A DNA stretch of 64,000 nt, from the NCBI RefSeq assembly GCF_003992115.1, contig NZ_RQUX01000012.1, positions 1 through 64,000 of the forward strand. Direction: 5' to 3'. The notes below the pieces were generated by a model. That model saw only the letters and a list, made by a program, of their open reading frames with translations, had not been told where the DNA came from and searched no databases. Shown piece by piece: positions 41,193-49,736 of this stretch. This DNA comes from Veillonella ratti. GTDB lineage: Bacteria; Bacillota; Negativicutes; Veillonellales; Veillonellaceae. The position numbers and the translations under genes were made by a program. How positions within the stretch are numbered: position 1 is the stretch's first letter; each line of letters starts with the position of its first letter.

Positions 41193-41581
41193 ACTCAGTG
41201 CAGATATTAGGTAATTTGGCTCGTGACCCTGAAGTGCGCTTTACTAAAACAGGTAGAGCCGTAGCATCATTTACAGTGGCTGCGACAAATACATATTTTG
41301 ATTCAAATACTAATGAGCAGAAAGAACAGACTGCTTTTATAAATTGTGTAGCTTGGGGGAAACAAGGTGAATCCGTTGGTAGTCTGCGTAAAGGAAGTCG
41401 TTGTTTCGTTGAAGGGCGTTTGAATACTCGTTCTTATGAAACTCAGGATGGGCAAAAACGCTATGTAACTGAAGTAGTTGCCAACTTTGTTGGAGTATCT
41501 TTGAATGCTCCGGTAAACGAAACATCTAATTTTGATAGCTTTGAAAGTGTAGACAGTACGGATGAAAATATACCGTTTTAG
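41189..41581 (+). CDS. ssb: Single-stranded DNA-binding protein
   Basis: A 130-residue SSB with one OB fold (MNSVQILGNLARDPEVRFTK, FTVAATNTYF, INCVAWGKQGE, VEGRLNTRSYETQDG) and the C-terminal acidic tip DENIPF that recruits partner proteins. ATG 41189 follows GGAGA inside the end of the loader gene. Confidence 0.95.
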   Translation: MNSVQILGNLARDPEVRFTKTGRAVASFTVAATNTYFDSNTNEQKEQTAFINCVAWGKQGESVGSLRKGSRCFVEGRLNTRSYETQDGQKRYVTEVVANFVGVSLNAPVNETSNFDSFESVDSTDENIPF

Positions 41582-41596
41582 GAAATAGGTGATACT

Positions 41597-42334
41597 ATGA
41601 TGGATTTAATAGCCGTTAATGTTACAGAGGAAGACAAGCAAATAGTAAGCGGTAGAGATTTGCATATGTTTTTAAATGTTGAAACTCCATATATGAAGTG
41701 GTTTTCCAGAATGTGTGAATACGGATTTGAAGAAGGTATTGATTATACTACGAAAGACAAAATTGTCCTTCGTTCAGATGGCACGATAATGCCACAGAAG
41801 CAGTATAATCATCAGTTAAGTATTGAAATGGCTAAGCAATTATGTATGTTGGCTAGAAATGACAAAGGCAAGCAAGCACGAGAGTATTTTATTCAAATTG
41901 AACGTGATTGGAATAGTCCGGAAAAAGTCATGGGGCGAGCGTTAAAGATTGCGAATAATGTAATTAACAATCAGAAAATAACGATTGCACAACAAAATCA
42001 GCAACTACAAGAATTACAGCCAAAGGCTACTTATTATGATTTAGTGCTACAGAATACTAGTTTATTAAGCATCACTCAAATTGCTAAAGATTTTGGATTG
42101 AGTGCTAGACGATTGAATCAAATCCTAAAGGATAAAGGTGTGCAATACAAGCAATCAGACCAATGGTTTTTATATCAGAAATATGCTGATAAAGGGTACA
42201 CTTTTAGTAAAACTACAGCATTAGATGCTGAACGCAGTGTAATGCATACATATTGGACGCAAAAAGGGCGGCTTTTTATTTATGACCTACTGAAAAGTAT
42301 GAATATATTACCTTTGATTGAGCAGGTGGCATGA
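41597..42334 (+). CDS. Phage antirepressor (AntA/AntB + KilAC-type)
   Basis: A 245-residue antirepressor. The N-terminal AntA/AntB domain covers about residues 18-90 (VSGRDLHMFLNVETPYMKWF, QLSIEMAKQLCMLARNDKGK) and a C-terminal ANT/KilAC-type domain lies from about 150 (LSITQIAKDFGLSARRLNQIL, HTYWTQKGRLFIYDLLK). A Gln-rich coiled linker joins them. It may counter the CI-like repressor of this or another prophage. The second ATG at 41600 has the better ribosome-site spacing. Confidence 0.88.
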   Translation: MMDLIAVNVTEEDKQIVSGRDLHMFLNVETPYMKWFSRMCEYGFEEGIDYTTKDKIVLRSDGTIMPQKQYNHQLSIEMAKQLCMLARNDKGKQAREYFIQIERDWNSPEKVMGRALKIANNVINNQKITIAQQNQQLQELQPKATYYDLVLQNTSLLSITQIAKDFGLSARRLNQILKDKGVQYKQSDQWFLYQKYADKGYTFSKTTALDAERSVMHTYWTQKGRLFIYDLLKSMNILPLIEQVA

Positions 42335-42696
42335 TGAATAGTAGAGAAAAAGGCAAAAAAGGTGAACGTGAATTTGCTTCATTGTGCCGTGATAAAGGGT
42401 TTTCAAGAGTCCGCCGTACACAGCAATATTGCGGTAATACAGGTGAAGCAGCTGATGTTGTTGGCTTACCGGGTGTACATGCTGAAGTTAAGCGTGTTGA
42501 AAATCTAAATATATACAATGCGATTGAGCAAGCAAAAAGAGATTCTCAAAAGTCTGGGCGTGTACCAGTGGTATTTCATAGACGTAATAATCATGAATGG
42601 TTAGCAACAATGACTGCGGATGCATGGTTTGAAATGTATCGAGAAAGCGAATTGCTGAATAGCAATGATAGGGAGAATGATGATGCTACGAAATGA
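42331..42696 (+). CDS. PDDEXK nuclease, Holliday junction resolvase-like
   Basis: A 121-residue nuclease. SREKGKKGEREFASLCRDKGF, then GEAADVVGLPGVHAEVKRVE supplies the Asp, Glu and Lys of the PD-(D/E)xK site, and a later GRVPVVFHRRNN matches the resolvase/VRR-type nucleases. It overlaps the antirepressor gene by ATGA. It probably resolves replication or recombination intermediates. Confidence 0.85.
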   Translation: MMNSREKGKKGEREFASLCRDKGFSRVRRTQQYCGNTGEAADVVGLPGVHAEVKRVENLNIYNAIEQAKRDSQKSGRVPVVFHRRNNHEWLATMTADAWFEMYRESELLNSNDRENDDATK

Positions 42697-43150
42697 CTTA
42701 AAAAAAGGGCTGTTAAATTATTTATACAGCATTGGCGGTCGATTTATTGCTCGTGATTATGGTGGAGAATTGTATTTATATGACGAAAAGCCAGAGAGAT
42801 CTATGCTTTCATTTATGGCACAAAATTATTATCGGGAATCGATGGAGTGCGTCGAAGAGTTATTCGATGAGGTTAAATGGCAAAACAGTCCATTAGATAT
42901 TGGGGAAGAACTCGGTATCGTGGATTGGTCAAAAGTTCCGGATAATACGCCTGTATACGTCAGACGTGGGGAACATGATATTTGGAAAGTTAGACATTTT
43001 ACTCAATATAATCCGGAAAAGGCACGACCATTTATTTGTTATTGGGGTGGATTGTCAAAAAATACAGCTGCTAACATTGAACCCGGTGTGCCAATAGTAA
43101 CGGCTTGGGAAGAGTGCCGATTAACGTTAGAGGAGAAAAGTAATGACTGA
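42683..43150 (+). CDS. Hypothetical phage protein
   Basis: A 155-residue soluble protein, starting at ATG 42683 behind AGGGAGA. Segments such as VPDNTPVYVRRGEHDIWKVRHFTQY and FICYWGGLSKN recur in many phage 'DUF'-type proteins that tune DNA modification or metabolism, but I do not recognise the family. It overlaps the nuclease gene and the next gene (ATGACTGA). Confidence 0.7.
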   Translation: MLRNDLKKGLLNYLYSIGGRFIARDYGGELYLYDEKPERSMLSFMAQNYYRESMECVEELFDEVKWQNSPLDIGEELGIVDWSKVPDNTPVYVRRGEHDIWKVRHFTQYNPEKARPFICYWGGLSKNTAANIEPGVPIVTAWEECRLTLEEKSND

Positions 43151-43436
43151 ATTAGAAAAGGAGACAGTAACTATAACATATACATTTTATTATGTAGATC
43201 GTGTTAATGATGAATATCTTAGACATGAGATTCAGTGGAGTGATAAGTTATTGACCAATCAAGATTTTTTAGAAAAGCAACAAGAAATAATTAATAGAAT
43301 TCGCAACCGATTAGGCATGGAGTTTGAGCCTGTATCACGTTTTGAATATATGTTAGGTATCAGTAAAAAGAGAGGCATATTAAGAAGAATAAAACGTATT
43401 AGTTTAAAGTTAAAAAATTGGTTTTTGGCTGATTGA
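43143..43436 (+). CDS. Hypothetical phage protein
   Basis: A 97-residue protein with a beta-rich first half (VTITYTFYYVDRVND) and a very basic C-terminus (KKRGILRRIKRISLKLKNW). The basic end could bind nucleic acid or membrane. No family recognised; it overlaps the upstream gene by 8 bases. Confidence 0.62.
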   Translation: MTELEKETVTITYTFYYVDRVNDEYLRHEIQWSDKLLTNQDFLEKQQEIINRIRNRLGMEFEPVSRFEYMLGISKKRGILRRIKRISLKLKNWFLAD

Positions 43437-43458
43437 AAAGAAGTTTAGAGGATTAAAT

Positions 43459-43602
43459 ATGGATGCTTATTTTAAAGTTGGAGTAATAATTTATGATGAC
43501 AGTATTGATTTAGAGGAATTTAGAGCAGATATTGAAGACTATATTGCATCTATAGTAGGTATTGGATTAGCAGAGGTTGAGACAATTGAGCAAAAAGATT
43601 AG
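43459..43602 (+). CDS. Short acidic phage peptide
   Basis: A 47-residue frame (MDAYFKVGVIIYDDSIDLEE..., ending TIEQKD), very acidic, with AGAGG upstream. It overlaps the next gene. It is supported only by position, codon pattern and ribosome site. Confidence 0.45.
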   Translation: MDAYFKVGVIIYDDSIDLEEFRADIEDYIASIVGIGLAEVETIEQKD

Positions 43603-43765
43603 ATTTAAATTTTACTTGCCGCAAGAGTTTCAAGGGCAAGCTATTGAAGCAGATGTAGAAAATGATGCACGAGTGCATTTAGATCACTTAGAAAAGATGG
43701 CTTTATATGACTTTGCGAAAGCGTTTATTGAGGTCGAACGGCAAATAGTAGAAAGTGATGAATAA
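43586..43765 (+). CDS. Small hypothetical phage protein
   Basis: A 59-residue protein starting TTG 43586, with AGAGG 9 bases upstream (TTG 43577 touches the ribosome site). Sequence begins MSKKIRFKFYLPQEFQG and has an acidic helical end. Unknown function. Confidence 0.55.
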   Translation: MSKKIRFKFYLPQEFQGQAIEADVENDARVHLDHLEKMALYDFAKAFIEVERQIVESDE

Positions 43766-43787
43766 TGATAGCAATACAATGTATTAG

Positions 43788-44132
43788 GTGGTGAGTATTA
43801 TAGACTTAAATGCAATAAAATCTGAAGCAGAGTGGTACTTATATCATTACAAGCAGATTAAGCAGCTATCAATGCAATGTGAAGCACCTATTATTATATG
43901 TGGTAAGACGGTGGAGAATCCATTGTGTGTGGTTAACGCTGTGGATAAAGTGATGAATAGTGTGGATGACTTATGTCGCCGCATCATTATAAGGCGATAT
44001 TTACATAATGAGTATTGGAAAGTGACAATTACCGACGAATGTATCAGTCAGCATCCGTATTATCGATGTGTAGATAAAGCGTTAAAACTGGTAACATTGC
44101 AATTAGTAGCTAAAGGTGTAATTAATATCTAA
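43788..44132 (+). CDS. Hypothetical phage protein, possible late regulator
   Basis: A 114-residue protein starting with GTG (43788 or 43791). It is helical and contains CRRIIIRRYLHNEYWKVTITDE. The size, the location as last gene before the terminase module, and the pattern resemble ArpU/RinA-type activators of late genes, but the HTH is not clear. It is followed by two terminators and a tRNA. Confidence 0.55.
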   Translation: MVSIIDLNAIKSEAEWYLYHYKQIKQLSMQCEAPIIICGKTVENPLCVVNAVDKVMNSVDDLCRRIIIRRYLHNEYWKVTITDECISQHPYYRCVDKALKLVTLQLVAKGVINI

Positions 44133-44136
44133 GTTT

Positions 44137-44172
44137 AAAAAGCATGGTTGATTTTGATACCATGTCTTTTTC
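44137..44172 (+). terminator. Intrinsic terminator of early operon
   Basis: CATGGT / ACCATG stem flanked by AAAAAG and TCTTTTTC. Confidence 0.75.
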
Positions 44173-44311
44173 ATTTCGTAAATGGGCTTGAATAAATAAC
44201 GATACAATATAATTATAGGGGACATTGTATTGTTCTACATTCCTTTCAAACCCCTACGCATGTTGTGTTGTAGGACGTGGCTAGCAAACTATCATCCTCC
44301 TCCTAAGACGC
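44173..44311. other. Gene-free stretch between two terminators
   Basis: No plausible ORF. It contains an imperfect hairpin ACAATA / TATTGT around 44203-44232 and a CU-rich run ATCATCCTCCTCCTAAG (44291-44307) complementary to a ribosome-binding site, just before the next terminator. A regulatory small RNA is possible but unproven. Confidence 0.35.
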
Positions 44312-44341
44312 AAAAAGGGTACCTGAAATGGTACCTTTTTT
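44312..44341 (+). terminator. Intrinsic terminator before phage tRNA
   Basis: AAAAAGGGTACC / GGTACCTTTTTT stem with T-run. Confidence 0.9.
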
Positions 44342-44350
44342 GTTATACAT

Positions 44351-44439
44351 GGAAGATTACTCAAGTGGATTAAGAGAGCTGTCTTGAAAACAGTTAGGCG
44401 CTTATGCGTGGGTGGGTTCGAATCCTACATCTTCCGCCA
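44351..44439 (+). tRNA. Prophage tRNA-Ser (anticodon TGA)
   Basis: Acceptor GGAAGAT / ATCTTCC, discriminator G, encoded CCA, anticodon loop CTTGAAA, long class II variable arm (GGCGCTTATGCGT), T-loop TTCGAATC. All serine identity features are present. It sits between the early region and the terminase, inside the prophage. Confidence 0.92.
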
Positions 44440-44593
44440 TAGGTTTTGCTTTTCCTAATAAAAAAAAGTACTTAACAAACGGTTAAATGTAATCCGGTTA
44501 AAACATTAAGAGAATACGGCTGAGAGAAAATGGCTGTATTTGCAGCAAGTGAGAGCCTTGCACCTATCTATTTTTAATGAAAGGAGTCTCCTA

Positions 44594-45055
44594 ATGGCAA
44601 CAGGTAAATATAAAACGTGGCAAACGCCCGATAATTTAACGTTGCTTAGGGGCTTTGCTCGGAATGGATATACTGATGAGGAGATTGCCAAAAAAATAGG
44701 AATCAGTCGCAGTACATTAAGCGATTGGAAGGTTAAGTATTCAGACATTGCGGACGCTCTAAAAAAGGGTAAAGAGGTCATTGATGATGAAATAGAGGAA
44801 ACTCTTATAAAATCAGCGATGGGATATAGTTACGAAGAAGTGACTAAAGAAATGCAATTAAATCCGGATACAGGTTGTTATGAGTTAGCTGTAACAAAAG
44901 TAGTTACGAAACATCAAACTCCAAATGTGACTGCACTTATTTTTTGGCTTAAAAATCGCCGCCGTGAATCATGGCGTGACAAGATCAGTAAGGAAGACTT
45001 ACAGAGTCAGAATATATTACTTACAGTAGGTGATATTGATGACGAAACAGAGTAA
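44594..45055 (+). CDS. Terminase small subunit
   Basis: A 153-residue protein with an N-terminal HTH (TDEEIAKKIGISRSTLSDWKVKYSDIADALKKGKE) and a helical C-terminal oligomerisation part (TALIFWLKNRRRESWRDK), the usual small-terminase pattern. It recognises packaging sites and hands DNA to the large subunit. ATG 44594 follows AAAGGAG. Its end overlaps the large subunit gene. Confidence 0.88.
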   Translation: MATGKYKTWQTPDNLTLLRGFARNGYTDEEIAKKIGISRSTLSDWKVKYSDIADALKKGKEVIDDEIEETLIKSAMGYSYEEVTKEMQLNPDTGCYELAVTKVVTKHQTPNVTALIFWLKNRRRESWRDKISKEDLQSQNILLTVGDIDDETE

Positions 45056-46403
45056 GCGTGTTGATTTGCTTAATGATGTAATTAATCCAACAAAGCGACA
45101 GCGTGATTTTATTAAGGCAGTGCTAAAAAATAAGTATACCTTGTATGGCGGCGCCGCTGGTGGCGGTAAATCGTATATACTGCGTTGGATTATGGTGTAT
45201 TTGCTCATTAATTGGTATATCAAAACAGGTATAACAGGAATTCGAGTAGGAATATTCTGTGAAGACTATCCGAGTTTAAAAGATAGACAGATCAGTAAGA
45301 TACGAATGGAATTCCCTTTGTGGCTTGGTGATTATAAAACTACTGACCATGAATTTATACTACGTCCCGAATGGGGTGGCGGTGTAATTTGTTTTAGGAA
45401 TTTAGATCGTCCTGAAAAATACTTATCTAGTGAGTTCGCAGCCATTGCCATTGATGAAATGACGCTTAATGAACAAAGCGTATTTGATTTTTTGCGTATG
45501 CGACTACGTTGGACGGGTATTAACGATACTAAATTTTTTGGCGGTACAAATCCGGGCGGTAAAGGTCATATGTGGGTTAAATCCTTATTTATTGACCACA
45601 TTATTCCTAAGAATTTAAAGCAATTTGCTGATAAAATTGCCTTTGTGCAAGCAAAAGTAGATGATAATCCATACTTAGCAAGCACTTATATTGATAATTT
45701 GGATACATTGCCGGATAAGTTGCGGAAAGCTTATAAAAACGGTGATTGGAATATATTTGAAGGTCAAGTGTTTGAAGAGTTTAATTCTGAAATTCATGTT
45801 TGTAAGCCGTTTGAAATCCCAGATAATTGGACTCGATTACGGGCAATGGACTGGGGATTTACGAAGCCGTATGCCATATATGGAGCGGCAGTAGACCAAG
45901 ATAACACGATATACATCACGCATGAGATATACGGATGTAAACAAGGTCAACCGAATGTAGGGTCTCAAGAAACAGCCCGTGAAGTCGCTCGTAAATGTAA
46001 ATTTATGAAGTCGTGGTATGGAGTGGCTGACCCTGCTATTTGGCAACGTACAGGACATGATGGTCCGACTATTCAAGAAATCTTTGCAACAGAAGGTATT
46101 GTGTGGGATAAAGCGGATAATGACCGCATTGCAGGTAAGATGCAAGTGCATGAAAGACTGCGACAACGAAAGGTAGTTATATTTGAGACTTGTAAAAATC
46201 TTATACGAACATTGCCAGCACTTACGTATAGTAAGCGTAATGTAGAGGATGTAGACACTGACCAAGAAGACCATGCATACGATGCTTTCAGATATATGCT
46301 GATGAGCAGACCTATTTCAGCGTATGACGTGAAGAAAGAATTTAATGATGGCTATAAGTATGTTGATGAAGGAAGAGAGGAGCAAAGCGCATGGGGCGTA
46401 TGA
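45039..46403 (+). CDS. Terminase large subunit
   Basis: A 454-residue packaging motor. The ATPase part has Walker A YGGAAGGGKS (about 37-46) and Walker B FAAIAIDEMT; the nuclease part has DWGFTKPYA, WYGVADPAIWQRTG and DHAYDAFRYM with the metal-binding aspartates. ATG 45039 follows AGGTGA. It belongs to the headful-type terminase_6 group by pattern, consistent with the P22-like portal. Confidence 0.94.
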   Translation: MTKQSKRVDLLNDVINPTKRQRDFIKAVLKNKYTLYGGAAGGGKSYILRWIMVYLLINWYIKTGITGIRVGIFCEDYPSLKDRQISKIRMEFPLWLGDYKTTDHEFILRPEWGGGVICFRNLDRPEKYLSSEFAAIAIDEMTLNEQSVFDFLRMRLRWTGINDTKFFGGTNPGGKGHMWVKSLFIDHIIPKNLKQFADKIAFVQAKVDDNPYLASTYIDNLDTLPDKLRKAYKNGDWNIFEGQVFEEFNSEIHVCKPFEIPDNWTRLRAMDWGFTKPYAIYGAAVDQDNTIYITHEIYGCKQGQPNVGSQETAREVARKCKFMKSWYGVADPAIWQRTGHDGPTIQEIFATEGIVWDKADNDRIAGKMQVHERLRQRKVVIFETCKNLIRTLPALTYSKRNVEDVDTDQEDHAYDAFRYMLMSRPISAYDVKKEFNDGYKYVDEGREEQSAWGV

Positions 46404-46594
46404 TGAGCGATAGGGCGTTACGTGATTACGCCTATAAGGTGCTGAAAAGTGAGTATGGAGAGCGTGTAGAAAACGGTATTGTAATTCCAGCAAAATTTAC
46501 AGACAAACAGCTAGCCGAATTTGCAAGCTACATGCCACAGTGGCAACTTGAAGAAATGTATCGCCTAATTTACGGTTCTGAATTGGTCGAATAG
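46391..46594 (+). CDS. Small phage protein between terminase and portal
   Basis: A 67-residue protein (MGRMMSDRALRDYAYK..., ending YRLIYGSELVE) with AGGAG 9 bases upstream. It is helical, overlaps the terminase gene by 13 bases, and is likely a head-assembly accessory. Family not recognised. Confidence 0.6.
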   Translation: MGRMMSDRALRDYAYKVLKSEYGERVENGIVIPAKFTDKQLAEFASYMPQWQLEEMYRLIYGSELVE

Positions 46595-46607
46595 GAGATG
46601 ACTAATT

Positions 46608-48617
46608 ATGTTTGATGTATTAACAGCAAAAGAGAATGTAAAACGTGCATTAGTCATCAATGAGGACTGGCGAAAAGAAGCACATGAAGACTATGCGTTT
46701 GTTCAAGGCAAACAATGGTCTGATGTTGATAAGAAAACTCTTAAAGAAGCAAATAGACCTTGTATTACAATCAACCGCATCAGACCTGTAGTAAATCTAT
46801 TGTGCGGTTATGCAGCTCAAAATGAAACTGAACCGGACTTTATGCCTCGTTCAGAAGAAGATGACCGCATCAGCCGTGTTGCGAAGGGCATTACAAAATA
46901 CGTGCTTGATAGAACTAATTATCAACGAGAAAAGAAAAAGGTATTCCGTGATGTAGTGACGTGCGGATTAGGTGCGTATTGGGTATCGTATGACTTTGAT
47001 TACGCTAAGATGGATGGACAAGTGCTGATTGAGCGCATGAGTCCATTTGATGTTTTTAAAGATCCAGAGAGTGTAAGAGAAGATTTATCAGACGCTATGT
47101 TTTGTGGTCGGTATACATGGGAAAGCAAGGAAAAGCTAAAGCAAGTATATCCTGATAAAGCGGAAGAAATTGAACGCTTATATCATAAGTATGATGATAC
47201 CGAACAAGAAGTTACTAACTCTTACCCGCAATGGTATGACAAAGACTTACAGAAGGTTAGAGTGGTTCAGTATTGGTACAAGGAGTACACAACAAAGACT
47301 ATTTATGTAACTTCAGAGGGTGTAGTTGATGAAAATAATCCGTTGTATGGATTGGCTAAGGCTCTTGGCATTAAAGGGCAAGAGATACCTGATGTAAAGA
47401 TTAGATATGCTACATTTGCTGATGATGTGTTGTTAGAAGATAGTGACAGTCCTTACAGTCACGGAAGATTTCCATTGGTTTTTCAATTTTGCTATTACAG
47501 CGGTGAAAATGCAGACGATGACCGATTAGAACCTGCTGGTGTTGTGCGTGATATTAAAGATGCACAACGTGAACTCAATAAAAACCGTAGTCAGCGTATG
47601 CACATCGTAAATCAACAAGCATTAGGCGTACGCATGTGGCATGGTGTACAAGATGAGCGTACTAAAAAGACGATTAGGGATAATATCACGAAGCCGGGAG
47701 CAAATATTTACTTGCCACCGGGCGTAACCTATGAGGAAGGTTTACCGGCTAATCAGTCAATTGGCAATATGGAACTTGAAAATCAAGCTAATAGTGACTT
47801 TTATACGATTAGTGGCATTACGCCTGAGAGTTTAAGTGGCTCTATCGGTGCCATGAGCGGTAAAGCAATTGATTTAAGACAATCTGTTACAACAGTACAG
47901 ACCGCAGATATTTTTGACAAAGCCAAAGAGTCAGAGCGTCAAATCGTGTTGATTTTGTGGGGTGAAAAAGGAAAAGCCGGATTAATACCTCAATATTATA
48001 ACGAGCAGAAAGCTATGCGTATTTTAGGTGATGATGGCAAGGCAGAGTTTGCGCATATTGAGCCGAATCTTAATCAAGCAATGGTCGAACAACCACAAGT
48101 TGACCAATTCGGACAGCAACAATATGACGAGGATGGCAACCCTGTTAAAAAGGTACTTTATGATTTATCTGCGTTTGATTTTGATATCACAATTGTAACC
48201 AGTCAAGCATCTGCTACGGCTCGCAAGGCTAGTTTATATCAATTACTCGAAGCTAAACAAAGCGGTGCCGATATCCCGATGGAAATCATTGTTAAATATA
48301 TGGATTTTCCAGACAAAGATGAAATGCTTAGAATGCTTAAAGAACGTGGCAGTCAACCTGCACAGCTTGATGTGCGCTTAAGTGCTAATGTGAAAGATTT
48401 ACCTGCAGAAGCGTTAAGTGAATATCTGCAGACAATTGGTGTGAATATTTCACCTCAGCAGATTCTAGCAGAACGGCTTGCGGCGCAAGGTGGCAATGAC
48501 CAATTACAAGTTAATAGTGCGATGCAAGCTCAGCAAGGATTTGCACAACAGCAGATGCAAGAGCAAGCAAAGCAACAACCACAATTACAGCCACAAGATA
48601 TGCCCCCGCAAATGTAA
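46608..48617 (+). CDS. P22-like portal protein
   Basis: A 669-residue portal of the P22 gp1 family. The N-terminal segment YAFVQGKQWSDVDKKTLKEANRPCITINRIRPVVNLLCGY, the PDVKIRYATFADDVLLED region and the long helical C-terminus rich in Gln (the 'barrel' extension) match. It forms the dodecameric DNA gate and head-to-tail vertex. Length is near P22's 725. Confidence 0.9.
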   Translation: MFDVLTAKENVKRALVINEDWRKEAHEDYAFVQGKQWSDVDKKTLKEANRPCITINRIRPVVNLLCGYAAQNETEPDFMPRSEEDDRISRVAKGITKYVLDRTNYQREKKKVFRDVVTCGLGAYWVSYDFDYAKMDGQVLIERMSPFDVFKDPESVREDLSDAMFCGRYTWESKEKLKQVYPDKAEEIERLYHKYDDTEQEVTNSYPQWYDKDLQKVRVVQYWYKEYTTKTIYVTSEGVVDENNPLYGLAKALGIKGQEIPDVKIRYATFADDVLLEDSDSPYSHGRFPLVFQFCYYSGENADDDRLEPAGVVRDIKDAQRELNKNRSQRMHIVNQQALGVRMWHGVQDERTKKTIRDNITKPGANIYLPPGVTYEEGLPANQSIGNMELENQANSDFYTISGITPESLSGSIGAMSGKAIDLRQSVTTVQTADIFDKAKESERQIVLILWGEKGKAGLIPQYYNEQKAMRILGDDGKAEFAHIEPNLNQAMVEQPQVDQFGQQQYDEDGNPVKKVLYDLSAFDFDITIVTSQASATARKASLYQLLEAKQSGADIPMEIIVKYMDFPDKDEMLRMLKERGSQPAQLDVRLSANVKDLPAEALSEYLQTIGVNISPQQILAERLAAQGGNDQLQVNSAMQAQQGFAQQQMQEQAKQQPQLQPQDMPPQM

Positions 48618-48635
48618 ATAAATTGTCCTAATCAT

Positions 48636-48805
48636 GACGCTAAACTGATTTCCATGCGAATGCTTAAGCAAGTAGCCTATCAATGATAGTGGACGGTTTA
48701 AGAATAGCTATTCCGTCTGATTATGACGATAACTAATCAGTTCGACCTGCAATGTCGATAAACTGCGATTAATTTTCGTCCCGATTATTGACGATAAACT
48801 AATTA
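48636..48805 (+). repeat. Four imperfect repeats in the scaffold leader
   Basis: The 200-base gap before the scaffold gene has four related copies: GACGCTAAACTGATT (48636), GACGATAACTAATCAG (48725), GTCGATAAACTGCGATTA (48754) and GACGATAAACTAATTA (48790). The last ends just upstream of AAAGGAG. No ORF is present. They may be binding sites for a regulator of scaffold translation or transcription. Confidence 0.5.
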
Positions 48806-48819
48806 AAAAGGAGATAACT

Positions 48820-49722
48820 ATGAACGATGATGTAAAAGATGTAGTGAATGCAGAAGAGTATGGTTTAACAGCTGAAGATTTAAAAGATGTAGAAATTGAT
48901 GATAAGTCTACTGATGTTACCGATGAACCAACAGGTGAGCAATCAGACACCCCTCTTAACTCTGAGAGTGAGCCATCAAGTGAAGGAAATGCAGATGTAG
49001 AGGAATCAACCAATGCTACTGAAGAAAATCATGGCGATTTAAACAAAGCACTTGCGGCAGAAAGAAAGCTCCGTAAAGAAGCTGAGAAAAAACTAAACGA
49101 ATTTCGGCAACAATCCGCACCAGTAACATTAACGGCAGAAGAAGTCTCTAATATTAATGAATTTGCAAAGAAAACTGCTATGCAACAATTCGGTATTGAT
49201 AATATGGAAGACTTGATGTATACGGATCCAGAAAAATATGCTCAACTTTTGGAAGAGCAAGGGCGTATTAAGTATGTGGTGACTCAACAGCAACAACAGC
49301 GGATGGCATTGCGTAACCAAAACATCGCTTTTATCCAGTCGATTCAGTCCGCAGATGACTTCCAAGATATGCTTGCTATTGCGCAAGATGAATTAGATGG
49401 AATGACTCGAGCTGAATCTAATCCGATTGATGCTGCGTTCGCTCGCACAGGTGCTGGGGTTGGTACACAACAAGATTTTGAAGTAATTACAAAGTTTGTT
49501 GAACGATTGCGTGGCAAGCTTAATGCACAATCAGTACAAGAGCCTAAAGTAAATCCGTTAGAGAAAGCAAATAACTTGCCAAAGGCAGGAGCATTAGGTG
49601 GCGGTAATGGTAAGGCATTGAGCACAATTTCGAATGATGAGTTATTGAAAATGGTTGCTGAAGGGCGTGAATCTGAATTACCGGAATCACTACAGCGGCA
49701 ACTTAAAGAATTAATTGGATAA
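48820..49722 (+). CDS. Capsid scaffolding protein
   Basis: A 300-residue acidic, helical protein between portal and capsid genes. The N-terminal 75 residues are very acidic and disordered, followed by a coiled coil (LAAERKLRKEAEKKLNEFRQ) and a C-terminal helix. This is the classic scaffold position and composition. It guides procapsid assembly and is then lost. Confidence 0.85.
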   Translation: MNDDVKDVVNAEEYGLTAEDLKDVEIDDKSTDVTDEPTGEQSDTPLNSESEPSSEGNADVEESTNATEENHGDLNKALAAERKLRKEAEKKLNEFRQQSAPVTLTAEEVSNINEFAKKTAMQQFGIDNMEDLMYTDPEKYAQLLEEQGRIKYVVTQQQQQRMALRNQNIAFIQSIQSADDFQDMLAIAQDELDGMTRAESNPIDAAFARTGAGVGTQQDFEVITKFVERLRGKLNAQSVQEPKVNPLEKANNLPKAGALGGGNGKALSTISNDELLKMVAEGRESELPESLQRQLKELIG

Positions 49723-49736
49723 GGAGAGTAATTAAT

